From Cheiracanthium punctorium (taxonomy: Eukaryota; Arthropoda; Arachnida; Araneae; Cheiracanthiidae), in the NCBI GenBank assembly GCA_038373885.1, contig JAWZYV010012522.1:222778-286777 (forward strand): a DNA stretch of 64,000 nucleotides, read 5' to 3'. The translations under genes were made by a program, and so were the position numbers. The notes under the pieces are model-generated. The model was not told the DNA's origin, made no database searches, and was given only the letters and a program-made list of their open reading frames with translations. Below, piece after piece: positions 1 through 12,800 of the stretch. Numbering within the stretch: the stretch's first letter is position 1; each line of letters opens with the position of its first letter.

Positions 1-1357
1 TAACTATTTTCTCATGAAATGGATAGAGGGAAAGGGATTCTTATAGTTTCTTCTCCTTTTCATTTGAAATCTGTATGTATTAGAGCGATCACATGAATTA
101 GAAAAATATGTATAGAAAAGAGGCACTTCTGTTGTTACATTGGTATTTCTTAATTGAAGTTTATCTGCATGTATGAAAAGTACCAGTAAGTCATTGCTCT
201 ACTTTGCCTGAAGAAATAAGTAAGTTATCAATCGACCATTGCTAAGTGTTTTTTTTTTACAGGGGGTGGGGGTCCCTAAACTGCTAAATATCAGGTTTTA
301 CCAACTAATTTAAAATTTTACCCACTGGTTTTGTAATTTTGCCAAGAAACTATGTTTCTAATTTTGACAAGTGTAACAGAATGTGGCTATGTTAGAGGGA
401 GTAGATTCTCTCTCGCCCCTCTCCCCTTAGCAAGAGCTCCTTCTTCATGCTTGAATAAGGGCATTTTAACACTCTGGAAATTAAAATGTTTCCAATGACT
501 GATCATTCAAAAGTAAAGTTAATAGGACCGTTTTAACTTTTCAGCATATGTGAAATAATCCCACTTGAAGAAACTGTTATTTATTTTGAAAAATTTTGTT
601 AAATGTTGGTCATTTTGGTTATATTCAAAATATGTAATTAGGACAGCATTGTGGCAGTTAAAATGGTTTGTTAATCAAATGTATTAAACAACTATAAAAC
701 TATTTGAACTAAAATAGAAATGTAAACTATTTTGTCCTTATTTACTATTCTATCATAATGTATACTATCTTAATACAAGCTGAAAAAGTTCTCTTACATT
801 TAAAAAAAAATGATCAATCTAAAAAAAAAAAAAAAACATTTTCACTTTCAGTTAATAAATGCTATGTTAGTCACTATGAAATGTCCCGTAATTCTTTGCA
901 ATTTTTGCATTAACATTTTGGAATTTACTGCATTATTTTTAAAAGATGATGTGCTAACTATACAATTAGCATAAAAACTTTCAGAAGTATTGCTTTTAAA
1001 ATTTGGTATTCAGAGATGCAAACTACTAAGATTTTCCGTAATTTCTGTGGAATTTTTTTTTTTTTTTTTTGAAAATTAGGTTTACTAAGAACTACGGGAA
1101 AATCCTATATTTTTACAGAAATTTAAATATAAATTAATTTATTCTATAACTTTTTTAAGCTACGTTCTTTTAAGGATTTAAAAAAAAAACACCAAGAGTT
1201 ATTGCACAACACCCAAAGCCTAGAACAAACAATTATCGGATGTAATCTACACTGAGTTTGTAATCAGTGCTGGCTGAAGAAAAAAAAGTGTTGTGGCCGG
1301 ACTTTGCTGGAGCCTCTCTTCTTTCTGCCCTCCCTCCCCCTTTCTCAGGTTTTAAAC

Positions 1358-1526
1358 CAGGTATAAGCTACCTTTGAAAAGCTACGGGCCAAGCTTCAGG
1401 ATGTTAGCGAAGTCGTGGGCTATATAATTGGAATTTTGAATGGTTTATATAGGTGTTATATGGTGTTTTGATATGTTCTGCTGGCCTGATGAAAAGCAGT
1501 GGCAGGCCAGAAGTTGCCCATATTTG
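1358..1526 (+). mobile_element. hAT-type MITE, family with CAGGTATGGGCAACCT ends
   Basis: The left end caggtataagctacctttg and right end aagttgcccatatttg are imperfect inverted repeats. The interior (aagcttcaggatgttag, gggctatataattgg) matches the copies at 25621-25806 (+) and 40926-41084 (-). Flanking 8-mers ttttaaac and ctttaaga agree at 6 of 8 positions, consistent with a decayed hAT-type duplication. Confidence 0.7.
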
Positions 1527-2235
1527 CTTTAAGATCAATTAAGATCAATTTTTAATAGGGCACTAGCTGCTTGCCCGTTCTCCGCACGGTGGGAAACGAA
1601 TATTTTCCTCACACATATAATTCGAATTAAACCCAGTAATACGGAATCTCAAAACGTGAACAAAATACTTGAATCGTGACTAAAAGTTGACGTCATGAGT
1701 GCAAATCTGAGATGATTGCAACCTGATGACACAAAAACTTTGTCAGTGTCACAGGTGATCAAAAAAGATCTTTACGGTATGCAAATGAAACTTCTCTCTT
1801 TCGAAAAATGCCTGATTTCTACTTCATATAATTTTGTTTTTTAAGCTTAATTATAGCATTTAATATATACCAGATGAATAAATTACATGATGTTGACAAC
1901 TATTTTATTTTATCTTGCATTTCCTAAAGCGTGGACAATGCATTAGCGCAGTTTATTTTGCAGATGACTTTATTGAATTTCACCTAAATTAACAAAAACC
2001 TACATGAAATAATATAAGCACCACGTACGTTATAAGCCAAAAATTGCACACAGTTTTCGTGAAAAATCGTCCCATTTCAAATGAAAACATATGTGACGTA
2101 ACTTCTGCGATAAAGTTTATCACCCTTACTAAACTCTTAATGCAGTATCACACTTGTTACATAAAAATGACATTGGTCTCACTGTCAACTCGCTCTAATA
2201 AATAACTAATTTCATGTTTTATTTTTAACAATTTA

Positions 2236-2566
2236 CAGTAGACCCCTTCATAACACGGGTCTGCAACACGAATTCGTAGAACACGGCGAAAAAATTGTGA
2301 TCGTTTTCGTGCAACACGTTAAAAGAGACTCGTACAGCACGGTAAAATGAGACATATGTTCTGATATTATGACGCTTTAGCTCCTGTAATTAACATAACT
2401 TTTGAATGGCAATACCAAACATCATTGTATTTCTACGGAGTGCAAATAAGTTTTTGCCGCGATTATTCCACGCAATACGCACTCCAGGTGGAGTATAGCG
2501 CAGGACCCGTACAACACGGATTCCTATAACACGGAACGTATCTACCGTGTTATAGGGAATCTACTG
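2236..2566 (+). mobile_element. Tigger/pogo-like MITE nested in Helitron
   Basis: Terminal inverted repeats read CAGTAGACCCCTTCATAACA at the left and, reverse-complemented, CAGTAGATTCCCTATAACAC at the right. The left flank is TA; the right flank is CA, a decayed TA duplication. The interior repeats the phrase 'aacacgg' but has no coding potential. Confidence 0.75.
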
Positions 2567-2765
2567 CAGTTGCATAGTGTCAAATTCAAAAGAAAATTCT
2601 AGGTTGACGTATTTAGTAATATTTCATCTCACCTTGGTGGCAAATATCCGAACTGTATCAAAAGTAAACTTTACAAAATTTTTAATTCTGTATAACCCTC
2701 GAAAAAACTTCGGGTGTTTACCATCTACGACGGTTTTTCATGATGTGACAACTTATGCTTGTGTG

Positions 2766-2932
2766 CAGTGGCGTAGCCAAGGAGGGGATAGGGGGTCACA
2801 ACCCCCCACGTGGAGTTTTTTGCTATACAAAATGTATATTCTTCACTCCCTTATCACACACGCGTATACATACATATATGTGAGCTGCAGTAGTCGTAAC
2901 ACCCCCATGAAAAATTTCTGGCTACGTCACTG
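2766..2932 (+). mobile_element. hAT-type MITE with CAGTGGCGTAGCC ends
   Basis: The ends are cagtggcgtagccaagg and ctggctacgtcactg, inverted repeats of about 14 bp. G-rich and C-rich tracts lie just inside each end. The 8-bp flanks (cttgtgtg and ctagcgca) match at 5 of 8. An open frame of 119 codons runs through it but covers non-coding repeat sequence. A 3' half of the same family is at about 30975-31077. Confidence 0.72.
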
Positions 2933-5900
2933 CTAGCGCATAATTGATCATTTTTCTTTTCATGTATCAGTGATCAATATACTTTCGGATGAGAATCTCC
3001 ATTGAAAAAAAAAATGTTCTAAAAAATCTGACCCCAGAAATCTGATTAACACAGTGGGGTTACCATGGGCCCAACCCAGAAAAAAATTTCGGGGGGGGGG
3101 GGGGGGGGTATACAGAAATTAAATTTATAAATTCATAAAAGATGAAAAAGTCCCAATTTTTCACAAAAACGCTTCATTATTATTGTTTTGTTAACAAAAT
3201 TTTAGATTTCGGGGGGGGGCCTGGTCCGGGACGCCTGGGGGTTACACAAATACACGCCGGACATACGCTCTTGTTTATGTCCGGAGGAGCATGTACATTA
3301 GTGCTTGTGTACTGCTCCGGATAATCTGCCAGCAAGGCAGCAAAAATTGACATAAAAATGGCACCCACACGCGAAGGAAATAAAATTAAAGGTATATAGA
3401 ATTACATGAAAACTTCGATTATTTTTAAAGTGCATGCCTCTTACAGTTCTATTTGTTTCATATTTGATGCGTTTTCACTTTTACGAGTCTTAAAAGCTGT
3501 AGAAATGAGTGGTTTCACTTAATTGTTAAATTTAATAACTTAAGTGGCAACAATGGATTCCGTTGCTACGGAAACTATAAAAATGGAACATGAAATGAGT
3601 TATTTTTGTTTACTTTGCTAGAACTGCCATATTGGTGTCAATAACGCCACCAGTCGATGCCAAATAGCTCAAATCACAAATTAAACTTGACACTAAAGGC
3701 AATTCGCAATACCCTGTTTGGCGGAATTTAAAAAAATATATATCTATGCATACGCTAGTGACATCGGCTCATCTCAATTGTGGAATGGAATTAATAATAT
3801 GTACAGAGTTGCACTACATTTCAATATTTTTCGCCAACTTTGCTAAGAAATGTACTAAAGTAGGAATCAACATACATTTCAATTCGTAAAATAAAAAATA
3901 TATTAGACAGTATTAATTACGCCTTTCTAACAGCTTTTAGTAAAAGAAACTTCCGTAGTGCTGCTTTAACAAATAAGAATCAATTATTTTTTACACAGTA
4001 CTTCGATCGCCAAATGCCAACATATACCATTTTACGAGATTTTTTGTTTTCAGGGAATCATTCGAAGCATTGATTTAACAGCAATCAAAATGAGAAATAG
4101 TTATCTATCATTTATATGGTTCCATCGCCAAAATTTAATGCAGGCATATTATTGATAAGTAGCAGTTATTTAAATTATTATTAATTATAACGGGTTTTAA
4201 TCACCATTAACTACCATTTACAAAATGCGAGAATTTCAATTTTCTGAAATTTGGCCGAATTCCTCCAACTTAAATCAGTTTACTTAATTTGGGGAAAATT
4301 CTATAGATCGTTTAAAATCGCCTTAATAACTGCATCTTTCTATATGAAAAATAGAATTATAGCGCCGTAAAACTTATACTTGTTATTAAAAATACTATTT
4401 CGTTGCGCTCTCAGTAATTTGCGCCAAGCCCAAAACTGTACAGATCGGTAGAACCTATTACTTTCTCAAAATCGCCAAATAAGCCATTTTTTTTTTCGGC
4501 CAAACTAAAAAATATACATATTAGTCTCGGAAATCTCTCAATCCCTTATTCTTTTACACATAAAAAACATTGAATTCCAGCTCTGATTTAACATGAACGC
4601 AATATTTTAATTAAAAAATAACTTTGTAAATAATCTAAACAGAAAAAAATCATTATTCTTTTATTTTTACTGCAGGAGTCTAAATAATTTAATAAAATAG
4701 CCAAACATGGCAACCTCGATGCTTATTTCTCACTTTCTTGACTACAGGGGTTACAATCACGGAATTGCGGAGAGCAAAAATTAGCGTTTTTGATGGGGGT
4801 TTTTATTAATATCTCCTAAACTAATTCGAATTTCGAAATTTAAATTAGCGGAGGTTCTTTCTCGAAATTTTCTGAATTCGTGGATACTTCGTTCGAAACT
4901 CAACTCCCAGCCGTTTAGGAGGAGATGATGTTACACACACACACACAGACAGACGCGCACAGATTTTAATAGTATAGATAATTAAACTTTATTTAATAGT
5001 TTAGAAAAAAAATACGCTAACATTTTGCCTATGCAATTGACTATGGATAAACATCAAAAACTACTGAAAATATTCACAATTATTACTGAAAAGTTTCATC
5101 AGGAGTTAGCATCTCTGTATTCCTGTTAAAACAAGCTTACTTTGACCTCAGTTCTTCCATATGGTAGTGTGAATAGGAAAAGAAATATTATTTTTGTAAT
5201 TAATGCCCAAAAATATGCAAGCAGAAACTTTTCAGTGAATTACAGTACTCCTGAGATGTTTATCATATAAAAAAACTTTGTTGGAAATGCATGAATTAAA
5301 AATAGGAAGTATGCACATTCAGGTGGTACAACAACAAAAAAAAGAAAGAAAGAAAAAAAAAACTTCCAGATCAGTTGCCACCAAATCCAGATCAGTCCAC
5401 CAAAAATCAGTTGCCAGAATACCAACCTACATTCAGGCAGAGAAATGATTTCAAATGATGCAGGTAATCCATTTCCCTGAGTGTAGATTGGCATTCTCAC
5501 AACAGAACTGATGAAAGATAGACCTTTCGTACCACCTGATACATATGTACTTCCTATTTTAAATGTGTTTCTAACAAAGTATTTTTATGTTGATTGTAAC
5601 ACCAGCTTTTTTGAGTGTTTTTTAATACATTAGGCATAACATCTCTTTTGATTATTTTTAATAACCTTAGGTGTTTTTTTTATTTTAATTGGTGCAAAAT
5701 AACTGTATGTAATTTGCTGTATTTTCCTATGGAAAATATAATTAAGGGTGTTTGCTTAACACGCTTTTGTCAATTAACAATTTATTAAAGTGCGTATTCT
5801 CTCTCTCTCTTTCCCTCCTGTACATGTTGAAAGCAATGACTAAGTTGTAGTTTTCAGATAATGCTTTCAGATAACATTAAAATCTTTAGTATTTTATGGA

Positions 5901-6788
5901 AAAATGGTGTATAAATAGGTATTTGTAAATAATGCATGCAGGCTAATCTATATATTAATTTGAAACATGTTTTTCTTTCGGCAACTAAATTGAGAGAACG
6001 GCTGGGTGTAAAAACTCGGTTGAGGTGTCTGAAGAAAGGTCCCGTCCCGTAGATGTACCATCAAAAGAGAAAATCAGAAAAAGTCAAACGGTTTAGGCGT
6101 GGCGGAACGGCAAAGGTGCAAATTTTCGCCATAGAAATAAAATTGTGGTTTATTAACCCCATTGTTGGCAGATGATTGATATGCGTAAGCTCCGTAAGGT
6201 TTGATTTATTTGGAAAAATATTTGTTAGAAATTGCATCCGTTTGTAAATGTTGTGTGGCAAATGTGGCAACAGTGTGTAGTGATAATAAATGTGTTGTTG
6301 TAAAAAATAGAATCAATTTTAATTAGTTAATTATTACGTGTTATAAGAAACCGCTTTTAAAGTGGAGAAGCAAACGCCTTCTTTATTTTAGGGCTTTGTC
6401 GCTTATCTGTTAATTTAGAACGTGTTTTTACTGTGTCCACTAATTTAGAGAACGGCTAGGTATAAAAAAAAAAAAAAATTTAAAGTGTCTAAAAAGGGCC
6501 TTCGAATGCAAAGATGTGTTTAGGGAACAAGGGAGAAAAATACGGCACACTCATGAATAAGGATACACTTTCCAACTTACAGGAATAAGCAAAGAAAATA
6601 TAGAGGATGCAGGGATTATGATACGCTTTTAATATGTTGTACTTTAGTATGTAGTTAAAATCTGAAAGTGTTTCAGATTTTCTTACTCTTTTCTTTAATT
6701 TTTTCTATTTATTCTTTAATTTTTCTCTATATATAATAAAGTGTCTGTCGAATTTGACAGGTTTCAGCTAGTTTTATTTATTTTGCAG

Positions 6789-6874
6789 AACCTGAATATT
6801 GTTGTGGAAACTATAAATAATGTGATTGATATTCCACCAGATGTTCTTATTGAAGCTGAGGATTCATCCAATAA
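6789..6874 (+). CDS. Adhesion GPCR exon: GAIN domain helix segment
   Basis: The exon follows the acceptor ttattttgcag and ends before the donor gtatta. It gives 28 codons plus two bases (AA). The peptide starts NLNIVVETINNVIDIPPDVL. That matches the GAIN pattern in which a helix with spaced Asn, Val and Leu is followed by 'P..VL.EA'. The leftover AA joins the first A of the next exon to make Lys. The exon opens in phase 0 without a Met, so at least one upstream exon must exist. The donor lacks G at +5 and is therefore fairly weak. Confidence 0.8.
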
Positions 6875-9800
6875 GTATTATAAATAATCTTGAATTTTTT
6901 ATTTAAATATTAATAATTAATTTGAATGCTATTAATCATAGACTTGTTTGTTAATGCTTTAATACTACTTACAAAAATGCAAGAGTATTTTTTAATTTTT
7001 GTATTTTTGTTATTGTAAAATTTTCTAATGTTCACTTTTCTTATGAAAAAAGTTGTTTTTCCAAAGTGTTAATGATTTAGAAAATTTTGGAACTCCAAAT
7101 TTTTTAAAAAATGTCTTCAACTTTTTTTTTAATTTAGGAATATTTTTCTTTAAATTTTTGAACGTATTTTTTGTTAAAGATATCTTTGTTTTAGACATTT
7201 ACTCTGACTTAAACTGATATTAAATCACATGATTTTATCAGCATATGAACTTATTATTGATATTAGTTCTTTTAACAAATTTACTGCTGACCCATTCAGT
7301 TTCAGGAAATCTTTAGAAAAGAAATAAATTAAAAGTCTTCCCTTAACAGAAGGACATTCAAAATATGTCATGTAACTTTCTTAAAATTCCTTGAACGCAA
7401 TCCAATTGACTTTCTTAGCATGTTCATTAAACATTTGAATAGTACACCTGTAAATTTTGTCTATGGCTATTATTAGGATGCTCTGTTTTTGTAGTTTCTT
7501 GTTAGAAATCGTGTAGATAACTGTTAATCTTTTTTAAAAAGAAATTATAGTTTTGATTTTGTGAAATCATTATGAAATAACCTAAATTGGTTTCTGATTA
7601 TCTCAATCTGTACTGTGGTTGCTTACATGAAGACCGCAATGTCTTTTAATTTAATGGTAAAATCATGAGAGATGAAAAAAGGGGAGGTACATTCATTTTC
7701 AAAAGGCTTTTTGTCTGAATGTATCTACTTTTTTTCATACATCCAACTTTGAAATCATACTTTAAATTTTCCCCATAAACTTGCTTTTGCCGAAGTAGCA
7801 CATTCATATTTTCTGTGTTGAATTTAATCAATGATGAATCAACCCTTTTCAATAATGTGTGATTTATACAGCATTATGCTTTCGAAACTAAGCAGTTTTA
7901 CCAATTAATATACACAGTCCAGTCACATTAATGTGACCCCCTGTCAAAATCCAGAATAACCACCTTTCGCTGAGTGGACCACTGTGAGACGTACAGGAAG
8001 AGAGTCAGTTAGGTTCTTGAAAGTGTTCACTGGGACATTGAGCCATGGCGATTCCAGTGCCGTGGGGTGGCCAGCTGCACTACGTTATGTGGTTGAGGAT
8101 CCATGGTGCAAACAACCAGATAGAGTTGGTCCTACAGATTCTTGATTGGGCTTAAGTCTGGAGAGTTTGATGGCCAGGGAGTATTTTAAACTCATTCTGG
8201 TGGCCTGTGAATCAGGCACATGCTCTGTGAACTGTATGACACTTCACATTGTCCTGCTCATAGATGTCATCATCCTGAAGAAAAACAATTTGTATGTAGG
8301 GGGTGGGCATAGTCTGCAAGGACAGATGCGTACTTGTGTTGATCCATCCTGCCTTCTACAATAATGAGTGCACTCAAAGAATGCCATGAAAGCATTCCTC
8401 AGACCATAATGCTCCCTCCTCCAGATTGGATCCTTCTGGCAATTGTTTCAGGGTATTTGCTTTCAGACATTTCATGTTGTATATGTCAATGTCCATTTGT
8501 CCGATGGAGCATAAAATGGAATTCATCGGAAAAAGCCACCTGTTGCCACTCAGTGGATGTCCAGTTGTGGTACTAATATGTAGATTCCACCTTTGTCACT
8601 GATGAACAGCAGTCAGCATGGGTGCATCGAACAGGTATCTACTGTGAAGGCCCATCATACACAGCAAGGTTCACTGAACCGTTGTTGAGGAGACCTTATT
8701 GGTAGCCCCTTGGTACATCTGAGCAGTCAGTTATTCTGTGGTTGCACGTCTATTCTCCCGAATACATCTCTGCAGCCTTTGTTTACGTCTGTTGTCTATG
8801 GCCTATGGTGTGCACCACATTTGCCATATTGTTGATTTTGGATAGTAGTGCCATTTTGCCATGCACGCTATACTTTTACCACTGCAGCATGTGAACAGTG
8901 TACAAAATTAGCCATTTCAGTATTTCCTGTCTTGGCCCAAAAACCAATGATCATGCCCTTTCGGACATTGAATAAGCACTCTGTTTCTGCATTATGTCAA
9001 CAATTGCAATGTTTTCTGATTCCCTTGGACTCCTCTAAACGTTCCACTGCAATGTGCTGACACCTGCCTTCTGTGATCAGTTATTTCATGTTGACATCAA
9101 AAGTAGTAGGTGGTCACATTAATGTGATTGAATTGTGTGTATATCAGAGTTACCACCCCCCCTTTCTTTTGTTTGTTTATTTGTTTAAACCAGCTTTTTG
9201 TTTGTTTAAATGCAATTTTAAGGAATAAACAATGTTATTTGAAAAAGATATGCAAATATTAAGTAATTATTTAAAATAAATACCAAATTTAAGTAATTAA
9301 TAGTTTTTGTAATTTGTTTTTTTTTTATATAAAGATGTACTTATTGTTAAAAATAATAAATTTTTATTCCCATGCCCCCTTGATGTCAATAATTTTTAAT
9401 CAGATTTGAAATCATGATAGTAAACAGTTTACAGTTTAAGAAAACTCCACTAAATTTAATATTTTTCTGTTTAAGAAAATGATTAAAATAAATAGTAGGG
9501 TAATTTTGAATTTCATTAAAATACAAAATTATGTATAAAAATAACTGAATAAATTGATATTTAATTAGATCTGTCACTGTTTGTGTATGTTTTAATAACT
9601 TAGTTTGAATAATTAAACTATTTAGTGAATTACTTGGTGATAAAACAAAAGTACAAGAAATAATCTTTACTTATTATAAAAGAAGTCGGTCTGTGTGTTT
9701 GTCAATGACTTTACATGCAAATGATTTCACATAGAATTACCAAATTTGGTACACAGAAAGTTCTAAATATAAAGTTATGTACCTCAAAGCGACTTTTTGA

Positions 9801-12800
9801 AAATTTGACCTAGAATTTTTTTATTCAGTGCTTATGGTATTTTGAGTGATTTTTCATAGGTATTTAGCAATATGAGCAGAAATAATATCTAAAAGGAAAT
9901 GGTTGTTATGTCATCAGATAGAAGAGAAAACTTTCTTTCAAAAACAGTTTGTTCTGATTGTTTAACATAATTTACTGATTTTTTAGATTTTGTCAAAGAA
10001 ACTCCACATTTATTGGAAATTTTTTAGAAATAATTTTTTTTTCTTGAATCTTAAAATCTGTTCGACAGAATTCATTTTAATTTGGTCAGATTATAAAATT
10101 CAAATTTAACCCTCTGTTAAACTTTAAACGAAATAAAAAATATAAATTAAGAGATTTTCTATGAATTTTAGAGTGAAATAAAGTTTTAAATTCTATTAGC
10201 TGCTGCATAGAAATTTTGTTATTTATCCATTGCATTTCTGGCTTGCATCATCTGGTACTGCAAATATTGAAAATGTGTGTTTGAAAAAAGAAAAAAAAAT
10301 TCAAATGAGGCTCCAAGTTTTAAATCATGAGTGAGATCAAAAATCATGCCATGAATGAATTCAACAAATTCTCAAATTTCTGATTAACTGAGTCATTGAT
10401 TAAAATTTAAGTTTATGTATTATTTACAAATTTTGAAATTTTTTGTCACGCCTTGAAATTTATCAGAATGTTTTTTATTTTTGCCAGATAATAAAATGCA
10501 CATTCAAAATTTTATTAAAAGCTAAACAGTCAAGAAATATAAATAGGATATTTTTTTTTACTAATTTTAAAGTAAAACAATATTTTGAATTTTATTAGCT
10601 GATTTGTGACACCATTAAAAAAAGTTTTTTGTTTGTTTTGTCAAGTCAAAGAAAGCATTGAATAATTCTGCATCAAAAGAAACCACAGAAGAAGCATCAT
10701 GTAGGGGGTTAAAACTCCTAAAAATACAAAAATGCATTTAAACAGACTCCTAAACACTAACTCATAACTCCTAAAGCTAGAATATCTGCTATGGGTAAGA
10801 CCATAGTAATAATGTTTAGCTTCGGGTAAATTCAGAAGGCTGTTGCCACACATACAAAGGGAAAACTGCAAAATTGCTACAATAGCATTAAAAGTTTGTT
10901 ACATTTTACATTGTTACAATAGCATTAAAATTTTTTAAGTGCCAGTGAATTAATGTCCTATTTGTTTCATTATATGTATTTTCATCTTTTTAAACTAAGA
11001 ACTCTTAAAATTCAGTTGTCATTTGATTATTTAATTTGACAGTGTAAATGACAGTATTTTCTTTAACTAGACTCATTGGATATTTTGAGGACATCGCTTC
11101 TAAAATTGACATTGAAGATGAAAGAGTCAATGTTGCCACAGAAAACTTTCTTGTTGATATATATCCAATGAGTTCTACTGCACCAGATTCTATTCCAAAC
11201 GGTCTCATTGTTTTTAACGGTTTGTCTGAATCACTTGTGAATGCCTTGCCTGAAGATCTGCAAAATCGGAATGATGGACTGGATGTGGGGATAGTGCTCT
11301 CCAGTGGTTTGATAGCTGAAAAATCGAATTCATCAGACAGAGTGGTTTATGCTGTTTACAAGGATTTTAATCATGCAGAAAACATGAAAGCTTTGAGTCA
11401 AGTCATTCATGTGCATTTTCCTAATGCACCACCATCTTATGATCTGGGAAACGATGAAATAACAATGTTCTTCAAATTAAGTGAGGTATGTATTAACCAT
11501 ATTCACACTCAAACCGTCAGAAAATCAGTTCAGAAGAACTGTCCAATGAGTGTAAGTTTTGTGTGAAACCATTTCCACTAGCCTGAGACCACCTACCAAT
11601 GTAGTCTTATGATGGAGGAGTTAGTTTTGCATGAAACTTGCCAAGATTGGACAGTCCACTCTTAACTGATTTCATGATGATTGTGTGTGAAATGGGTGTA
11701 TGTTGGAATACAAGGGCTGTCTGAAAAGTTTCCAACCTCAACGTGTAGATGGCAGCACTTGTCAGTAAAAGTTGGGAAACATTTTGAATTTGCTTTGATA
11801 AGTACACAGCAAAATTTCAGCCATTTTGGATATGTAGTTGTTGTTTGACATTTGTTTGAGTGAGCCAATGTGATTGTTTATGTGAAAATGGAAAAAATTG
11901 AGTATCGAGCTGTTATCAAGTACAGTAGAACCTCGATCTATGGTTTTTCAAGGGATGCGTAGAAAAAAACGATGCATGCGGGAAAACGACGAATGCGGGT
12001 TAAAGTCAAAATATGAAGAAAACAATATTTATGAATGCACACAATGTACTCATACTAAAAATACTAATTTGTTACCAAACTGTAAAAGAAACAAATTGGA
12101 GTTGAAGAAAATTAAGTGATATTTATTTCTAAAAAATCAGTAACTTTACACTGGGTCTTTCCTTAATTTTTTTAATTAAACGAAAATTTTAAAGATTTAC
12201 AATATTTTTCTTGACTTTTCTGTGTTTTCATGTTTGTATGTAAAAGTTCACACAATTTCAAATACTGTAATTGCGTTCGATAAACTTGTCACTACTATAG
12301 GCTGTCTCTTCGGCAGGAATATTATTCTCTGCTTCCTCGCCATTATTTTTATATTTTGCATCATCAAACATTTCTTCCATTCTTAAGATACGTCACTACG
12401 TTTATATTAAAGGAAATATAATCTCTAATTTTCACACCACATGCTCTGCTTCATGTAACAACTCTTTACACCATCATCAACCCAAGAAATCATACCAGAA
12501 AATAAATAAGTTTGTATGCCGTATGGATCCATCTGAATTTCGATTTCTTTTCGGTTAAGAGAAATATTCTAGAACGATGAACGCGGGAAAAGGATTTTTT
12601 GACGAATGATAAATGCGGGTTTCGTTAACATTATTTAAATACAACTCGTGCAGGGACCATAGAAATAAAACGATCAATGCGGGAAAACGATGAATATGGG
12701 AACGATAGATCGGGGTTCCACTGTATTTGTTTTTGAAAGGTAATACACCTACAAAAGACGAGTTGGATTGATGAATGTCTGTGTATGGAGAGTCTGCACT

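Larger units (their letters stand above)
1563..4978 (-). mobile_element. Non-autonomous Helitron, minus strand
   Basis: Read on the minus strand it begins TCTATACTATTAAAATC after an A. It ends CCGTGCGGAGAACGGG, a short spacer, then CTAG before a T. That is the A^TC...CTAG^T layout of Helitrons, with a subterminal stem-loop, and it inserted without a target-site duplication. A CA/GT-rich tract sits just inside the 5' end, as in related elements. The 3' end closely matches those of the Helitrons ending at 45190 and 46875, so they share a family. No Rep/helicase coding sequence is recognisable. A Tigger-like MITE (2236-2566) and a hAT MITE (2766-2932) have inserted into it. Confidence 0.75.
1..6788. 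other. 5' flank or upstream intron, no exon recognised
   Basis: The first recognised exon opens in phase 0 in the middle of a GAIN domain, so this stretch is most likely intron. It holds a hAT-type MITE (1358-1526) and a long minus-strand Helitron (1563-4978) with nested MITEs. A G-run region at 3050-3240 resembles the edges of other hAT-like MITEs. From 4979 to 6788 I see only AT-rich sequence and a ~35-bp motif around 5990 and 6445 (agagaacggct, then a run of A, then gtgtct) that occurs twice. No convincing coding exon was found. Confidence 0.5.
6875..11070 (+). other. Receptor intron (GAIN-GAIN), 4.2 kb
   Basis: The intron is AT-rich. It contains the Tc1-like relic at 7913-9139 and a Helitron 5' fragment from 9664. 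Between 6875 and 7912 I see nothing but AT-rich sequence. From about 10260 to 11060 there are diverged repeats of phrases from the Helitron fragment and short A/T runs, with no coding signal. Confidence 0.7.

Noticed and set aside
2577..2936. 119-codon open frame as a gene
   Set aside because: It crosses the end of a Tigger MITE and a complete hAT MITE.
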